A model generated the notes under the pieces. That model made no database searches, was not told where the DNA came from, and saw only the letters and a program-made list of their open reading frames with translations. A program made the translations under genes and the position numbers. Shown in pieces: positions 8,551-17,528 of a DNA stretch of 49,057 nt. This stretch comes from Lachnospiraceae bacterium (GTDB taxonomy: Bacteria; Bacillota; Clostridia; Lachnospirales; Lachnospiraceae). Position 1 is the stretch's first letter. Every line of letters starts with the position of its first letter. Where the stretch lies: positions 1 to 49,057 of the forward strand of contig SVFH01000021.1 in NCBI GenBank assembly GCA_015056945.1, read 5' to 3'.

Positions 8551-9772
8551 TGCTCTTAGTCTCTCCTATTTCATCAAAAACTATCACCTTCTGAACTTCT
8601 GCAACTACTTCTCCATCCTGCATACGAAGTTTAACCAAATCACCCGCATGCACTTCCTTTACACGGGAAATCCTATTTCCGTCAGTAGCAGAAACATATG
8701 CCAAACCGCTTCCTAAACGCTTTAAGGGCGAAACGGCATGAAGACGCTCTGCAAACAAGGCAATCTTACCGCGTCTATTTTCAATTAAATACAACATCTG
8801 CATATCAAGTTTCTCATTATAACGCACAAGATGCATGCGATGTTCTTTCACTTTCATGACCGGTGATACCATCTGCATTCTTTGTCTTGCAATCAAGGTT
8901 CTCGTTCTGGCATGTTTGAGTCTGCTTTCCATCATGCGGTTCAGACGTTGCTTATAATCTGATATTTTTTGTTCCGTTAATACAATCTCTTCCACAGCAA
9001 GTTCAGCTGCTGCAGAAGGTGTTGCAGCTCTTTTATCCGCAACGAAATCAGCAATGGTGAAATCAGTTTCATGTCCGACAGCAGAAATAACCGGAACTTC
9101 ACATTGAAAGATAGCATTTGCAACCATTTCATCATTAAAAGCCCATAAATCTTCAATGGAACCGCCGCCTCTTCCTACAATAATCAGGTCAACCCCATAT
9201 TGTTCGAGTGCCAAAATACCATCTGTAATACTACGTGGCGCCGCATCCCCCTGCACAATTGCAGGATACAGAACCAATTGTATATATGGATTTCTTCTTC
9301 GGGATACAGATATCATATCACGCACAGCTGCACCTGTCGGTGCCGTAACAATCCCAATGCGTTTGGGATGTTTCGGAATCGGACGTTTTAATGCTTCATC
9401 AAACATCCCTTGCGCTTCAAGTTTCTTCTTCAATTGTTCAAAAGCACGATATAAATCGCCCTCTCCGTCACGCTCCGCGGCTTTGACATAAATCTGATAT
9501 TTGCCGTCACGTACATAAGACTCGATACTACCCCGGACAATCACCTTCTGACCATCCTGTAACCTGAATTTCACACCCTTACGGTATCCTGCGAAAAGTA
9601 CACAGGCAATGGCTGATGATTCTTCTTTTAACGTAAAATATACATGCCCTGTGGAATGATATTTGCAATTGCTCACTTCACCACGTACTAAAATATCGTG
9701 TAAAAGATAATCCTGAGAAAACATATTATTAATATATTGATTTATCTGTAAAACAGAATAGATACTTCCCAT
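8540..9772 (-). CDS. xseA: Exodeoxyribonuclease VII large subunit
   Basis: Catalytic subunit of exonuclease VII. An N-terminal OB fold (about residues 1-100, with GHVYFTLKEESSAI) binds ssDNA. The catalytic core carries GIVTAPTGAAVRDM, GRGGGSIEDLWAFND and AVGHETDFTIADFVAD followed by RAATPSAAAEL, then a coiled-coil region that holds the small subunits. It has 410 residues, a usual length. ATG start with AGGTG upstream. It begins 17 bases after nusB. Confidence 0.98.
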   Translation of the reverse strand: MGSIYSVLQINQYINNMFSQDYLLHDILVRGEVSNCKYHSTGHVYFTLKEESSAIACVLFAGYRKGVKFRLQDGQKVIVRGSIESYVRDGKYQIYVKAAERDGEGDLYRAFEQLKKKLEAQGMFDEALKRPIPKHPKRIGIVTAPTGAAVRDMISVSRRRNPYIQLVLYPAIVQGDAAPRSITDGILALEQYGVDLIIVGRGGGSIEDLWAFNDEMVANAIFQCEVPVISAVGHETDFTIADFVADKRAATPSAAAELAVEEIVLTEQKISDYKQRLNRMMESRLKHARTRTLIARQRMQMVSPVMKVKEHRMHLVRYNEKLDMQMLYLIENRRGKIALFAERLHAVSPLKRLGSGLAYVSATDGNRISRVKEVHAGDLVKLRMQDGEVVAEVQKVIVFDEIGETKSNGI

Positions 9773-9789
9773 TCTTTCACCTATATACT

Positions 9790-10215
9790 TTATTTCGCCA
9801 TTTTGGCAAGAATACCATTTACAAAGGATGCTGATTCATCCTGTCCGAATTTCTTTGCAAGCTCTACCGCTTCATTAATAGCAACCGACTGCGGTACCTC
9901 TTCATCAAATTCCATTTCGTACACAGCAACACGAATAATCGCAACTTCAACTTTTCCCATACGTTCAGTTGTCCATCCGACTGCGTTTTTATTAATCATT
10001 TCATCAATTTCAGGAAGTTTTTCCATAACGGCATCGAAACGTGCGGAAATACGAATCTGCTCCTTTTCGGAAGCAAACTTTACCTCACCATCTTCTACTG
10101 CATCCTGAGATTCTTCAAAATACATTGCAATCTGCTCCGGCATCTCTTCCGGATGATTGAACTCTGTCATAAATACAAGTTTAAAAAGCTGTTCTCTTTG
10201 TTCTCTTTTTCCCAT
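9790..10215 (-). CDS. nusB: Transcription antitermination factor NusB
   Basis: All-helical RNA-binding protein that with NusE (S10) binds boxA RNA for rRNA antitermination. The start MGKREQREQLFKLVF and the end SASFVNGILAKMAK (FVNGILxK is the family hallmark) are clear. I chose ATG 10215 (141 residues), which has GGAG 6 bases upstream. An upstream ATG at 10227 overlaps that GGAG, and a longer reading frame to 10260 runs through a hairpin and has no ribosome site. Second gene after asp23. Confidence 0.95.
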   Translation of the reverse strand: MGKREQREQLFKLVFMTEFNHPEEMPEQIAMYFEESQDAVEDGEVKFASEKEQIRISARFDAVMEKLPEIDEMINKNAVGWTTERMGKVEVAIIRVAVYEMEFDEEVPQSVAINEAVELAKKFGQDESASFVNGILAKMAK

Positions 10216-10233
10216 TTTTATCTCCATTATGTG

Positions 10234-10262
10234 AAATGCCTCCCATTGTAAGGGAGACATTT
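10234..10262 (-). other. Intercistronic hairpin between asp23 and nusB
   Basis: An 11-bp stem (10234-10244 with 10252-10262, one G-U pair, 7-base loop) fills almost the whole 57-base gap. It has no U tract on the minus strand, so it is not an ordinary terminator. It contains a GGGAGG sequence that would be hidden in the stem. An mRNA processing or stability element is likely. Confidence 0.55.
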
Positions 10263-10272
10263 ATATTTTGCA

Positions 10273-10632
10273 TTATTCGTTTTTAGGTAAAGCTACTGAT
10301 GAAACCCTTACATTCACATCAACCACTTCCAAACCTGTCATCGTTTCAATGGAAGTTTTCACCTTTTCCTGAACCTTTCTGCAGGTTTGAGGAACATTAT
10401 ATCCGCTGTTAATGCCTACTGAAATATCAACCTTCGCCTGTTTTCCGATGATATCCACACGAACACCCTTCGGTGCAATGCGAACACCCATTTTACTAAT
10501 CCATTCTTCAGAGAGATTCTCGGACTGGCTGATAACTCCTTCAACCTCTGCAGCCGCAAGCGCTGCAATTACAGGAATAACATCATCTGCAATTCTAACA
10601 GAACCTAATTTGCTGTTTCCTTCTTTTGCCAT
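10273..10632 (-). CDS. Asp23/Gls24 family envelope stress protein
   Basis: A 119-residue DUF322 (Asp23) protein with the typical VRIADDVIPVIAALAA, VEGV, and VDISVGINSGYNVPQTC segments and the end VVDVNVRVSSVAL. In Staphylococcus Asp23 lies under the membrane and its loss triggers cell-wall stress responses; the family member next to nusB (YqhY in Bacillus) is linked to control of acetyl-CoA carboxylase and lipid synthesis. By position this is the YqhY-type copy. No membrane segment is present. Start ATG has GGAGGATGTTAGA upstream. First gene of the long operon, with its own sigma-A promoter. Confidence 0.93.
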   Translation of the reverse strand: MAKEGNSKLGSVRIADDVIPVIAALAAAEVEGVISQSENLSEEWISKMGVRIAPKGVRVDIIGKQAKVDISVGINSGYNVPQTCRKVQEKVKTSIETMTGLEVVDVNVRVSSVALPKNE

Positions 10633-10703
10633 TCTAACATCCTCCTAACACCTGTATCTGTTCCGTTCTGACACAATTCATGTGTTTACAAACATATACT
10701 GAA

Positions 10704-10732
10704 ATTATAACAAAATTAACGCTTTTTGCCTA
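10704..10732 (-). promoter_or_regulatory. Sigma-A promoter of the asp23-nusB-...-recN operon
   Basis: On the minus strand TAGGCA (10727-10732), 17 bases, then a perfect TATAAT (10704-10709). Transcription would start near 10697, giving a leader of about 65 bases before the asp23 ATG. No terminator-like structure was seen in that leader. Confidence 0.75.
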
Positions 10733-10740
10733 GTCCTTTC

Positions 10741-12054
10741 TTATTGGAAAAATGTATATGTATACATATTTTCATTCTTAATGTAGCGAACCGGCTCGCT
10801 GGGACTTGGCATAAACCGATATATATTGCCATCCTCAATTAAATACTTTTCCGTATCTGCAAAAATATTTTCATCCGAACACTTAATACTGAAAGCACCG
10901 CCGGCATGATATGCATTACCGAATGCCTTATCAAACTGCTCATTTCCGATAGAGGAAACAAAACAGTTATGACGTACAAAATAATTATCATATTTAAATA
11001 CACAGCGCGGCATCGGTACACTACTGTCTATGAGATGCGTTTTTGATAATTCATCGGTGGTAACACAGAGATAATCATAATTAATCATCGATAATGTTTC
11101 TTCATTTTCTGACTGAAGGTAAGATGCATCGCCCCATGTAGGATCAGTATAATAATACGCAGTACCGATTTTTATCAGATTCCATGCATGTGAGACACCA
11201 TCTTTTGTTTCCCCAATCACAATTGCTGTTTGTATATCAAGCTCCTGAAGTAAATATTGCATCATTCTTGCATATCCAAGACAAACAGAACGCGAATATA
11301 GTGCCACTGAACAAATCGTCTGGTTATAATCCACGGTTTCATCATAATCAGTATATAAAATCAGATACTCATAAATATACTGAACCTTATAAAAGTCCTC
11401 CCATGCAGTATCAATCCCTGCAAGACAATCAATCGCATAATTATTGATCGCTGTTTTCATTTCTTCCACATCACTTTGTGAAAAGGAATATATCGGAGAA
11501 TATTCAACCTTAACCACATTATCTTTTAGCTTGTTAATAAGATATTCATACCCTGTGTGATAAAAAAACTCAGGGCAATCAACATACAGACATTCCGCAA
11601 TATATTTAATATCTGTTATATTATTACTGCAAAGCGGGACTTGGGTTGCATAATGTTCCAAAACCAAATACATTTCCGCATAGAGTTGCCTAAGTTCCGG
11701 CTCAATAACAGAATATGCATAGCGGCTTTCTAATTTCTTCATAGATGAAATCACAGAAGCATTCGTAAGACCTGCTTCACTTCTTTTTTTCCAATCAAGG
11801 GCAGTTAGTGAAGCGGTAAAATGAAGGTCGTCCGTTTCTCCTTCCGGATTATCAACAAACTTTTCTTCTCCTGAAAGTTGTATTTCAGAAAGAATAAATT
11901 TACCCATTCCAAAGAGAGACATATCGTCTCCCTTTCCTCCCGCTATCATTGTGTCTCCTATTTTGAAATAGATTGCGAAAAAAATCATAATGCCGACAAG
12001 AATACATGCTAATCCAATTGCAATCCTAACAACAACTTTTGTAAAATTATCCAT
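10741..12054 (-). CDS. Membrane-anchored transglutaminase-like (cysteine protease fold) protein
   Basis: A 437-residue protein with one N-terminal membrane segment (about 8-30) and an extracellular part. The transglutaminase-like core shows Cys258 in SRSVCLGYARMMQYLL, His289 in VSHAWNLIKIG and Asp304 in YYTDPTWGD, the full Cys-His-Asp triad in the family spacing. Such bacterial proteins may be proteases, cross-linkers or peptidoglycan-associated enzymes; the substrate is unknown. The region before the core (about 95-240) is helical and unassigned. It starts 21 bases after prfC, with AAGGGG upstream, so it is in the deoB-prfC transcript. No terminator was seen between its stop and the asp23 promoter. 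Confidence 0.85.
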   Translation of the reverse strand: MDNFTKVVVRIAIGLACILVGIMIFFAIYFKIGDTMIAGGKGDDMSLFGMGKFILSEIQLSGEEKFVDNPEGETDDLHFTASLTALDWKKRSEAGLTNASVISSMKKLESRYAYSVIEPELRQLYAEMYLVLEHYATQVPLCSNNITDIKYIAECLYVDCPEFFYHTGYEYLINKLKDNVVKVEYSPIYSFSQSDVEEMKTAINNYAIDCLAGIDTAWEDFYKVQYIYEYLILYTDYDETVDYNQTICSVALYSRSVCLGYARMMQYLLQELDIQTAIVIGETKDGVSHAWNLIKIGTAYYYTDPTWGDASYLQSENEETLSMINYDYLCVTTDELSKTHLIDSSVPMPRCVFKYDNYFVRHNCFVSSIGNEQFDKAFGNAYHAGGAFSIKCSDENIFADTEKYLIEDGNIYRFMPSPSEPVRYIKNENMYTYTFFQ

Positions 12055-12075
12055 TCGAACCCCTTTTAGAAACCT

Positions 12076-13668
12076 TTACTCACGCCCGAATTCAGAAAGA
12101 ACCAGTCCTTCATTTCGATCCAGAGTCATGCCGACACTCCATGAATTGATAAACAATAATAACGGATTACCACGCATATCTTTAACCTTCTTCATGTCTG
12201 AAGTACCGACAATTTTGGCTACATCAATATCTTTGCTTTCAATCCATCTGATATGCTCATACGGAAGCGGTTCAAGACGAATCTCAACATTATATTCATT
12301 TTCAAGACGATACTTAAGAACTTCAAACTGCAGAACGCCAACCACACCTACAATGATTTCTTCCATACCGGTATTAAATTCCTGAAAAATCTGAATAGCA
12401 CCCTCTTGTGCAATCTGGGTAACCCCTTTCATAAACTGTTTACGCTTCATAGTGTCAACCTGACGCACTCTTGCAAAATGTTCCGGAGCAAATGTCGGAA
12501 TACCATCATATAAAAACTTATTTTTAGATGTACAAATCGTATCTCCGATAGAAAAAATACCCGGATCAAATACACCTATAATATCTCCGGCATATGCCTC
12601 GTCCAATATTTTACGCTCGCTGGCCATAATCTGCTGGGGCTGTGATAAACGCATCGCTTTATTCCCCTGCATATGAAACACTTCACGCTCCGCTTCAAAT
12701 TTACCGGAACAAATTCTCATAAATGCAATTCTGTCCCTGTGCGCTTTATTCATATTCGCCTGAATTTTGAATACAAATGCGCTAAAATCGTTTTCACAAG
12801 GGTCGATCACTCCGATATCAGCCTTACGCGCAAGCGGTGTTGTTGTCATCATCAAAAAGTTCCGTAAAAAAATCTCAACCCCAAAATTCGTCAAAGCGGA
12901 ACCAAAAAATACCGGTGTAAGCTTTCCTGCCTGTACCTCAGACAAGTCAAATTCAGCACTTGCACCGTCAAGAAGTTCTATTTCATCCATCAGCTTACCG
13001 TATGCTTCTTCACCGATCACAGCAAGCAGACGCTCTTCATCAGACGTACTGATTCGTTCTACATGTCCTTCCTTGGTTCCTTTTTCAGTATCTGAAAAAA
13101 TAACTACTTCCTGATTATCTCTGTCATATACACCCTTAAATCCTTTTCCGCTGCCAATGGGCCAGTTAATCGGACAAGTTGCAATACCAAGTTCCTTTTC
13201 AACCTCATCAAGCAATTCAAAGGTATCATTTGCATCACGGTCAAGTTTATTGATAAAAGTAAAAATAGGAATGCCGCGCATACTGCAAACTTTAAAAAGT
13301 TTTCTTGTCTGCGCCTCAACACCCTTAGAAGCATCAATTACCATCACGGCAGAATCCGCTGCCATTAAAGTACGATACGTATCCTCCGAGAAATCCTGAT
13401 GGCCGGGCGTATCAAGAATATTAATACAAAATCCGTCATATTCAAACTGTAATACTGATGAAGTAACCGAAATACCTCTTTCTTTCTCAATTTCCATCCA
13501 GTCGGAAACTGCATGTCTTGCGGTTGCTTTTCCTTTTACACTTCCTGCCAGATTAATGGCTCCTCCGTATAAAAGAAACTTCTCCGTCAGGGTTGTTTTA
13601 CCCGCATCGGGGTGAGAAATAATCGCAAAAGTACGTCTGCGATTTACTTCTGTTCTCAAATCACTCAC
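12076..13668 (-). CDS. prfC: Peptide chain release factor 3
   Basis: GTPase that recycles RF1/RF2 from the ribosome after peptide release. The GTPase motifs are SHPDAGKTT (18-26), DTPGHQDFSEDTYR and NKLDRDA, followed by translation-factor beta-barrel domains; RF3-specific segments such as RRTFAIISHPDAGKTTLTEK are visible. At 530 residues it has normal RF3 length and lacks the extra domain IV of EF-G. The start is GTG, fixed by GGAGGAGAAATTT immediately upstream. It lies 31 bases after deoB and is probably co-transcribed with it. Confidence 0.97.
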   Translation of the reverse strand: MSDLRTEVNRRRTFAIISHPDAGKTTLTEKFLLYGGAINLAGSVKGKATARHAVSDWMEIEKERGISVTSSVLQFEYDGFCINILDTPGHQDFSEDTYRTLMAADSAVMVIDASKGVEAQTRKLFKVCSMRGIPIFTFINKLDRDANDTFELLDEVEKELGIATCPINWPIGSGKGFKGVYDRDNQEVVIFSDTEKGTKEGHVERISTSDEERLLAVIGEEAYGKLMDEIELLDGASAEFDLSEVQAGKLTPVFFGSALTNFGVEIFLRNFLMMTTTPLARKADIGVIDPCENDFSAFVFKIQANMNKAHRDRIAFMRICSGKFEAEREVFHMQGNKAMRLSQPQQIMASERKILDEAYAGDIIGVFDPGIFSIGDTICTSKNKFLYDGIPTFAPEHFARVRQVDTMKRKQFMKGVTQIAQEGAIQIFQEFNTGMEEIIVGVVGVLQFEVLKYRLENEYNVEIRLEPLPYEHIRWIESKDIDVAKIVGTSDMKKVKDMRGNPLLLFINSWSVGMTLDRNEGLVLSEFGRE

Positions 13669-13699
13669 AAATTTCTCCTCCGTAACAATTTTTCCTCAC

Positions 13700-14851
13700 T
13701 TAAATCATCGGCTCTCCGCCAATTGTATTCTTCACTTCCAGCCATTTCAAAACGGTTGCACTGATATCAGCAAACGTCTCTCTTGTTCCCAAGTTAGCGT
13801 TTGGCACATTTGCCCCATACATCACAACCGGAGTATGCTCTCTGGAATGATCCGTAGAAACCGTATATCCCGGATCACATCCATGGTCTGCAGTAATGAT
13901 AAGCATATCATCCTCTCTAAGCTTTGCAATCATTTCCGGGAGACGCTCATCAAATACAGACAGCGCTTTGGCATAACCATCCACATCATTCCGATGTCCG
14001 TAAAGCATGTCAAAATCTACAAGATTCACAAAACACAATCCCGTAAATTCGCGTTCCATCCATGCAAGCATTTTATCCATACCGTCTTCATTGGAAGAAG
14101 TATACACATATTCAGTAATTCCCTTGCCGGCAAAAATATCATTGATTTTACCCACTGCAAGGACATCCATCCCTTCATTTTTGATTAAATCAAGCATGGT
14201 ATCTGCAGGCGGACACAGTGAAAAATCATGTCTGCGCGGTGTTCTTTCAAACGCTCCCGGCGTTCCGATAAAAGGCCTTGCGATCACACGACCAACACCG
14301 TGTTCTCCCTGCAAAATCTCTCTTGCAATCCTGCAATATTCATATAAAGTCTCAACAGGAACAACTTCTTCATGTGCTGCAATCTGGAACACACTGTCTG
14401 CAGAAGTATATACAATCAATGCTCCCGTCTTTAAATGTTCTTCTCCGTAATCTGCGATTACTTTTGTACCGGAATAAGTTTTATTGCAAAGAACTTTTCT
14501 TCCGGTTTTTTGTTCAAAGGCAGAAATGACTTCCTCAGGAAAACCATTCGGATAGGTCGGCAACGGCTTTTTCGAAACCAAACCGGCAATTTCCCAGTGT
14601 CCGATTGTAGTATCTTTCCCTTTTGACGCCTCTTTCATACGACAGATTCTTCCTGAAAAAGAATTTCCTTTTTCATATACGGATACTCCGTCAATTTCAA
14701 ACAAACCAAGCTTTTTCATATTCGGCATATGAAAAAAACTGCTTTTGGAAACAGACCTCAATGTGTTTGTTGTCAAATCTCCGTATTGGTCAGCATCCGG
14801 CAATTCTCCGATTCCAAAACTATCTAATACAACCAAAAACACTCTTTTCAT
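13700..14851 (-). CDS. deoB: Phosphopentomutase
   Basis: Interconverts (deoxy)ribose 1- and 5-phosphates in nucleoside salvage, using two Mn ions and an alkaline-phosphatase-like core. Visible motifs: VVLDSFGIGELPDA near the start, KDTTIGHWE (site of the phosphorylated Thr), DFDMLYGHRNDVDGYA, and the metal-ligand segments ITADHGCDP and TDHSREHTP. I give the ATG at 14851 (MKRVFLVVLDSFG, 383 residues), the usual family start; a TTG at 14860 in frame is also possible, because AAAGGACGGA lies closer to it. A TACAAT -10-like box (14889-14894) lies just past the spoIIIAH terminator, but no convincing -35 was found. Confidence 0.96.
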   Translation of the reverse strand: MKRVFLVVLDSFGIGELPDADQYGDLTTNTLRSVSKSSFFHMPNMKKLGLFEIDGVSVYEKGNSFSGRICRMKEASKGKDTTIGHWEIAGLVSKKPLPTYPNGFPEEVISAFEQKTGRKVLCNKTYSGTKVIADYGEEHLKTGALIVYTSADSVFQIAAHEEVVPVETLYEYCRIAREILQGEHGVGRVIARPFIGTPGAFERTPRRHDFSLCPPADTMLDLIKNEGMDVLAVGKINDIFAGKGITEYVYTSSNEDGMDKMLAWMEREFTGLCFVNLVDFDMLYGHRNDVDGYAKALSVFDERLPEMIAKLREDDMLIITADHGCDPGYTVSTDHSREHTPVVMYGANVPNANLGTRETFADISATVLKWLEVKNTIGGEPMI

Positions 14852-14908
14852 ATAAGTCAATCCGTCCTTTCCGACTTTTTACCTATGTATTGTATCATAA
14901 AAGCTATG

Positions 14909-14936
14909 AAAAAGCATCTTTTTTTTAAGACGCTTT
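14909..14936 (-). terminator. Intrinsic terminator of the spoIIIA operon
   Basis: A 10-bp stem (14927-14936 with 14911-14920, one G-U pair, loop of six A on the RNA) is followed by a run of five U (14909-14913, partly in the stem). It overlaps the spoIIIAH stop codon (14925-14927). Confidence 0.7.
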
Positions 14937-15668
14937 GACAGGCGTAATTACGACCTTATCCGGACTGATTCCGGTCTTTCTTTGTACAATATCGATAATC
15001 TGTGCACACTGTGCCTCGGAAAGACTGTCGCTGGCAACGCATACATCTGCAGTATCCCCTGTAATGCTGACAACTGCGTTCGCAAATCCTTTTGCTTCTA
15101 AAAGAATTTCTGCAGACATTTCTTTTTCACTGATTTCAGTCAGGGCAATCATACTGCTTACCGCCTGGTTCTTTTGTTTCTCACTCAGTGATGCATTTTC
15201 CATCATCTCTTTCAACATCTCTCTGTTTTTGGCACGCACCTGTTCTTTCACCAATCTCGCATCGGCCAGATTATTTATTGCCGCTCCTGATGTAAAAACC
15301 GCTTCACCCGGAATTTCATCTATCTCTTCATCCGAAGACAAAACAGATTCCGCTCCGGCATTCACTTTAAGCTCATTTTCCACTTTGTCTGTTTCTGCGT
15401 TTTCACTTAAAAATGCATTCAACCCTTCGGAATCCAGTTCTTCCATCGAAATAAACTCTTCCGTTCCTTCTGCATATTCCTCATCAAGACTTTCAATATC
15501 CTCCATTGAAATATCAAACAAATCAGAATTTTCCTCTTCTGTCATTTGTGCTGTTTCTTTTGCATCCTCCGGATTGCTTCTTCCGGCGAAATTGAAATAA
15601 CCTGCAACAGCAATCATCAACGCCAGAGACGCAATCATAATCTGATTTCTTCCGAATAATTTTTTCAT
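14925..15668 (-). CDS. spoIIIAH: Stage III sporulation protein AH
   Basis: Mother-cell protein of the SpoIIIA-SpoIIQ feeding channel that spans the two membranes around the forespore. One N-terminal membrane segment (about 10-28), then a long acidic linker (about 35-125, rich in E, D and S), and a C-terminal ring-building domain of YscJ/FliF type (about 150-247: KEMLKEMMENASLSEKQKNQ, and near the end LSEAQCAQIIDIV ... ISPDKVVITP). At 247 residues it is somewhat longer than Bacillus SpoIIIAH because of the linker. ATG start behind AAGGAG, 29 bases after spoIIIAG. Last gene of the operon. Confidence 0.9.
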   Translation of the reverse strand: MKKLFGRNQIMIASLALMIAVAGYFNFAGRSNPEDAKETAQMTEEENSDLFDISMEDIESLDEEYAEGTEEFISMEELDSEGLNAFLSENAETDKVENELKVNAGAESVLSSDEEIDEIPGEAVFTSGAAINNLADARLVKEQVRAKNREMLKEMMENASLSEKQKNQAVSSMIALTEISEKEMSAEILLEAKGFANAVVSITGDTADVCVASDSLSEAQCAQIIDIVQRKTGISPDKVVITPVKAS

Positions 15669-15697
15669 CTTTTTTCTCCTTCCATTTATTATCCTTA

Positions 15698-16129
15698 TTA
15701 AGAAGAGATTCCCTTCACTACTTTAATTTTATGTGCTGAGACAGGAAATAATGCCTGAATCACTTCATGAATCAAAAGAACAGATTCACTGTCACACTCC
15801 TTCCTGCAAATCACAACAATTCCCGCGATTTCAGCTTGATTGGTTTCATAAAAACCTGATTCTTTTCCATACGTAATCATAACTTCAACACTTCCGATTT
15901 TATCAATCTTTTCAAGCAGTTCCTTCAATCTTTTTTCATCCGTTAACGAACTTGCATTCTCTCCCGTTTCTGTTACCGTATTTAAAAAAACATTTTCGTT
16001 CTTTTCAGACCTTTTTCCAACCGGAAAGAAAACAATCAGAAGAAGCAAGCCGCAAATAACTGCAATTACCATCCAATCCCTTACACTCTTTTTTTTGCCG
16101 GGTGCAAGCATTTTATCTATCCATTTCAT
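15698..16129 (-). CDS. spoIIIAG: Stage III sporulation protein AG
   Basis: Forms the large mother-cell ring of the SpoIIIA-SpoIIQ complex in Bacillus. Start ATG 16129 (MKWIDKMLAPGKKK, 143 residues) is fixed by GGAGG at 16139-16143 and overlaps the end of spoIIIAF by 17 bases; reading further upstream would run inside spoIIIAF without a ribosome site. A membrane helix lies at about residues 21-38. The C-terminal part has KLLEKIDKIGSVEVMITYGK and GIVVICRKECDSESV, a short ring-building-motif pattern. At 143 residues it is clearly shorter than the roughly 220 residues of Bacillus SpoIIIAG, with a reduced linker. Confidence 0.88.
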   Translation of the reverse strand: MKWIDKMLAPGKKKSVRDWMVIAVICGLLLLIVFFPVGKRSEKNENVFLNTVTETGENASSLTDEKRLKELLEKIDKIGSVEVMITYGKESGFYETNQAEIAGIVVICRKECDSESVLLIHEVIQALFPVSAHKIKVVKGISS

Positions 16130-16475
16130 AGAACCATTCCTCCGTTTCCTCACCTTCCTGATAATCCGCGACCCATTCATACCATTTTTGTTCAACAATC
16201 CCCTCTAAATCACTTGTAAACGAATCCGCTTGACGCTTCCTGTTCATTTCTCCAAGAATCCTGGTATAATATGTTTCACAATTCGTCTGAAACTGTTCGA
16301 CACCATCCGGTGCAAACAAACGAAGAACCGGAAGTGCAAAATACACCAGCAGAACGGTTATCGTCAATAGTCTGACATAACGGGCATATTCCTGCGAAGG
16401 AAGAAGATATTGGAACAAACTTCCGACAACCAGAAAAATCCCCATTTCTTTCATATGTAAAAGCACCTCTTCCAT
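16113..16475 (-). CDS. spoIIIAF: Stage III sporulation protein AF
   Basis: Small mother-cell membrane protein of the SpoIIIA complex. Two close membrane helices at about residues 8-26 and 34-54 (MGIFLVVGSLFQYLLP, then YVRLLTITVLLVYFALPVL) followed by a soluble tail. The segment 'LLP..EYARYVRLL' matches the family pattern. At 120 residues it is shorter than Bacillus SpoIIIAF (about 206), lacking much of the C-terminal domain. ATG start with AAGGAGGAG upstream; 12 bases after spoIIIAE. Confidence 0.85.
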   Translation of the reverse strand: MEEVLLHMKEMGIFLVVGSLFQYLLPSQEYARYVRLLTITVLLVYFALPVLRLFAPDGVEQFQTNCETYYTRILGEMNRKRQADSFTSDLEGIVEQKWYEWVADYQEGEETEEWFYEMDR

Positions 16476-16487
16476 ATTAACTCCTCC

Positions 16488-17516
16488 TTAAAAAGACACG
16501 CACACCAATGCGATTACTATCAAAAATACGCTGATGCAGCATACGCAACTTTTTAAAAGCATAAAACCGGCAGCTGAAATTCTTTCAACGCAGACAGAAA
16601 ATCTTTTATCTCCAAAAATACCAATCATAGCAGAAATAAGCTGTAACAACAAAGCAATCATAAACATTTTTATTAACGGAGTGATTACCAGAAATATTAC
16701 CAGCATAAAAATAGTGAATCCAAGACCGTTTTTAATCAATACGGAAGAACCCAACAGGATACTCGTCACCGCCTCTGACAAATCGCCTACAGCAGGCATT
16801 GCACCGAATGTTTTCTGCCAAACAGTCAGATTCATCCCGTCGGTTGCACCATGCAATATTTTTTTCATCACACCGGCTCCGCTCACAACCAGTAACGCAC
16901 TTTTTTGCAGCATTGACAAAACTTTTTTCAAAAGTTTTAAAAATCCCGAAAAAATATCGTCCCCACTTAAACCACTTAATATACTTAAATATGTAAATGC
17001 CGATACAAGAGGAATCACTACCTCCGGTATAATCACCTCAACTGCATAAAGAAGCAAAAGATTCAATTGATAAAACCCCGCTGCAGTCCCCACTCTTCTG
17101 GTCATTGCCACAGCAAAATAAAAAATCGGAATCATGACTTCCGTAAATCCAACTAATGTTCCCACTAACGATACAGCAGTTTCAGCCATCGTATAAAACA
17201 ATTGGAGTAACAAACCGCACCCGGATAAATAACCAAAAAAGATTGCAACTTCACCGATTCCTTTTTCCTTAAATGCAGCAGAAAGATGCGACAGCATTGC
17301 TGAAAGTATCCCGATAAGTAGTAGCATAAGACAGCTTCCTGACAAATCCCTCAAGTTTTTCATAGTTATTTCACGAAGCAATTCCGGCAATGCATACAAC
17401 AACGAAATTTCTTCACCCGCCATCAATTCATAAAACATCTGTACAAACAAATCACCAACAGAAGGCATAAAATCATTCAATACCATTCTCAGATTTTCAC
17501 AATCCAACCATTCCAT
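16488..17516 (-). CDS. spoIIIAE: Stage III sporulation protein AE
   Basis: Polytopic membrane protein of the SpoIIIA channel; about eight hydrophobic segments run from residue 55 to the C-terminus. The stretch GAGVMKKILHGATDGMNLT, then FGAMPAVGDLSEAVTSIL (a GxxPxVG signature), is characteristic. The N-terminus (MEWLDCENLRMVLNDFM) has no signal peptide, whereas Bacillus SpoIIIAE is about 50 residues longer and begins with one. The start is limited by the spoIIIAD stop 12 bases upstream and by AGGAG 9-10 bases before the ATG, so the shortening seems real. Confidence 0.93.
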   Translation of the reverse strand: MEWLDCENLRMVLNDFMPSVGDLFVQMFYELMAGEEISLLYALPELLREITMKNLRDLSGSCLMLLLIGILSAMLSHLSAAFKEKGIGEVAIFFGYLSGCGLLLQLFYTMAETAVSLVGTLVGFTEVMIPIFYFAVAMTRRVGTAAGFYQLNLLLLYAVEVIIPEVVIPLVSAFTYLSILSGLSGDDIFSGFLKLLKKVLSMLQKSALLVVSGAGVMKKILHGATDGMNLTVWQKTFGAMPAVGDLSEAVTSILLGSSVLIKNGLGFTIFMLVIFLVITPLIKMFMIALLLQLISAMIGIFGDKRFSVCVERISAAGFMLLKSCVCCISVFLIVIALVCVSF

Positions 17517-17528
17517 TTACCCTTACTC

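Noticed and set aside
14935..15600. A 221-codon open frame on the plus strand opposite spoIIIAH
   Set aside because: It is Ser-rich with no ribosome site or recognisable domain, and mirrors the acidic codons of spoIIIAH; an antisense shadow.
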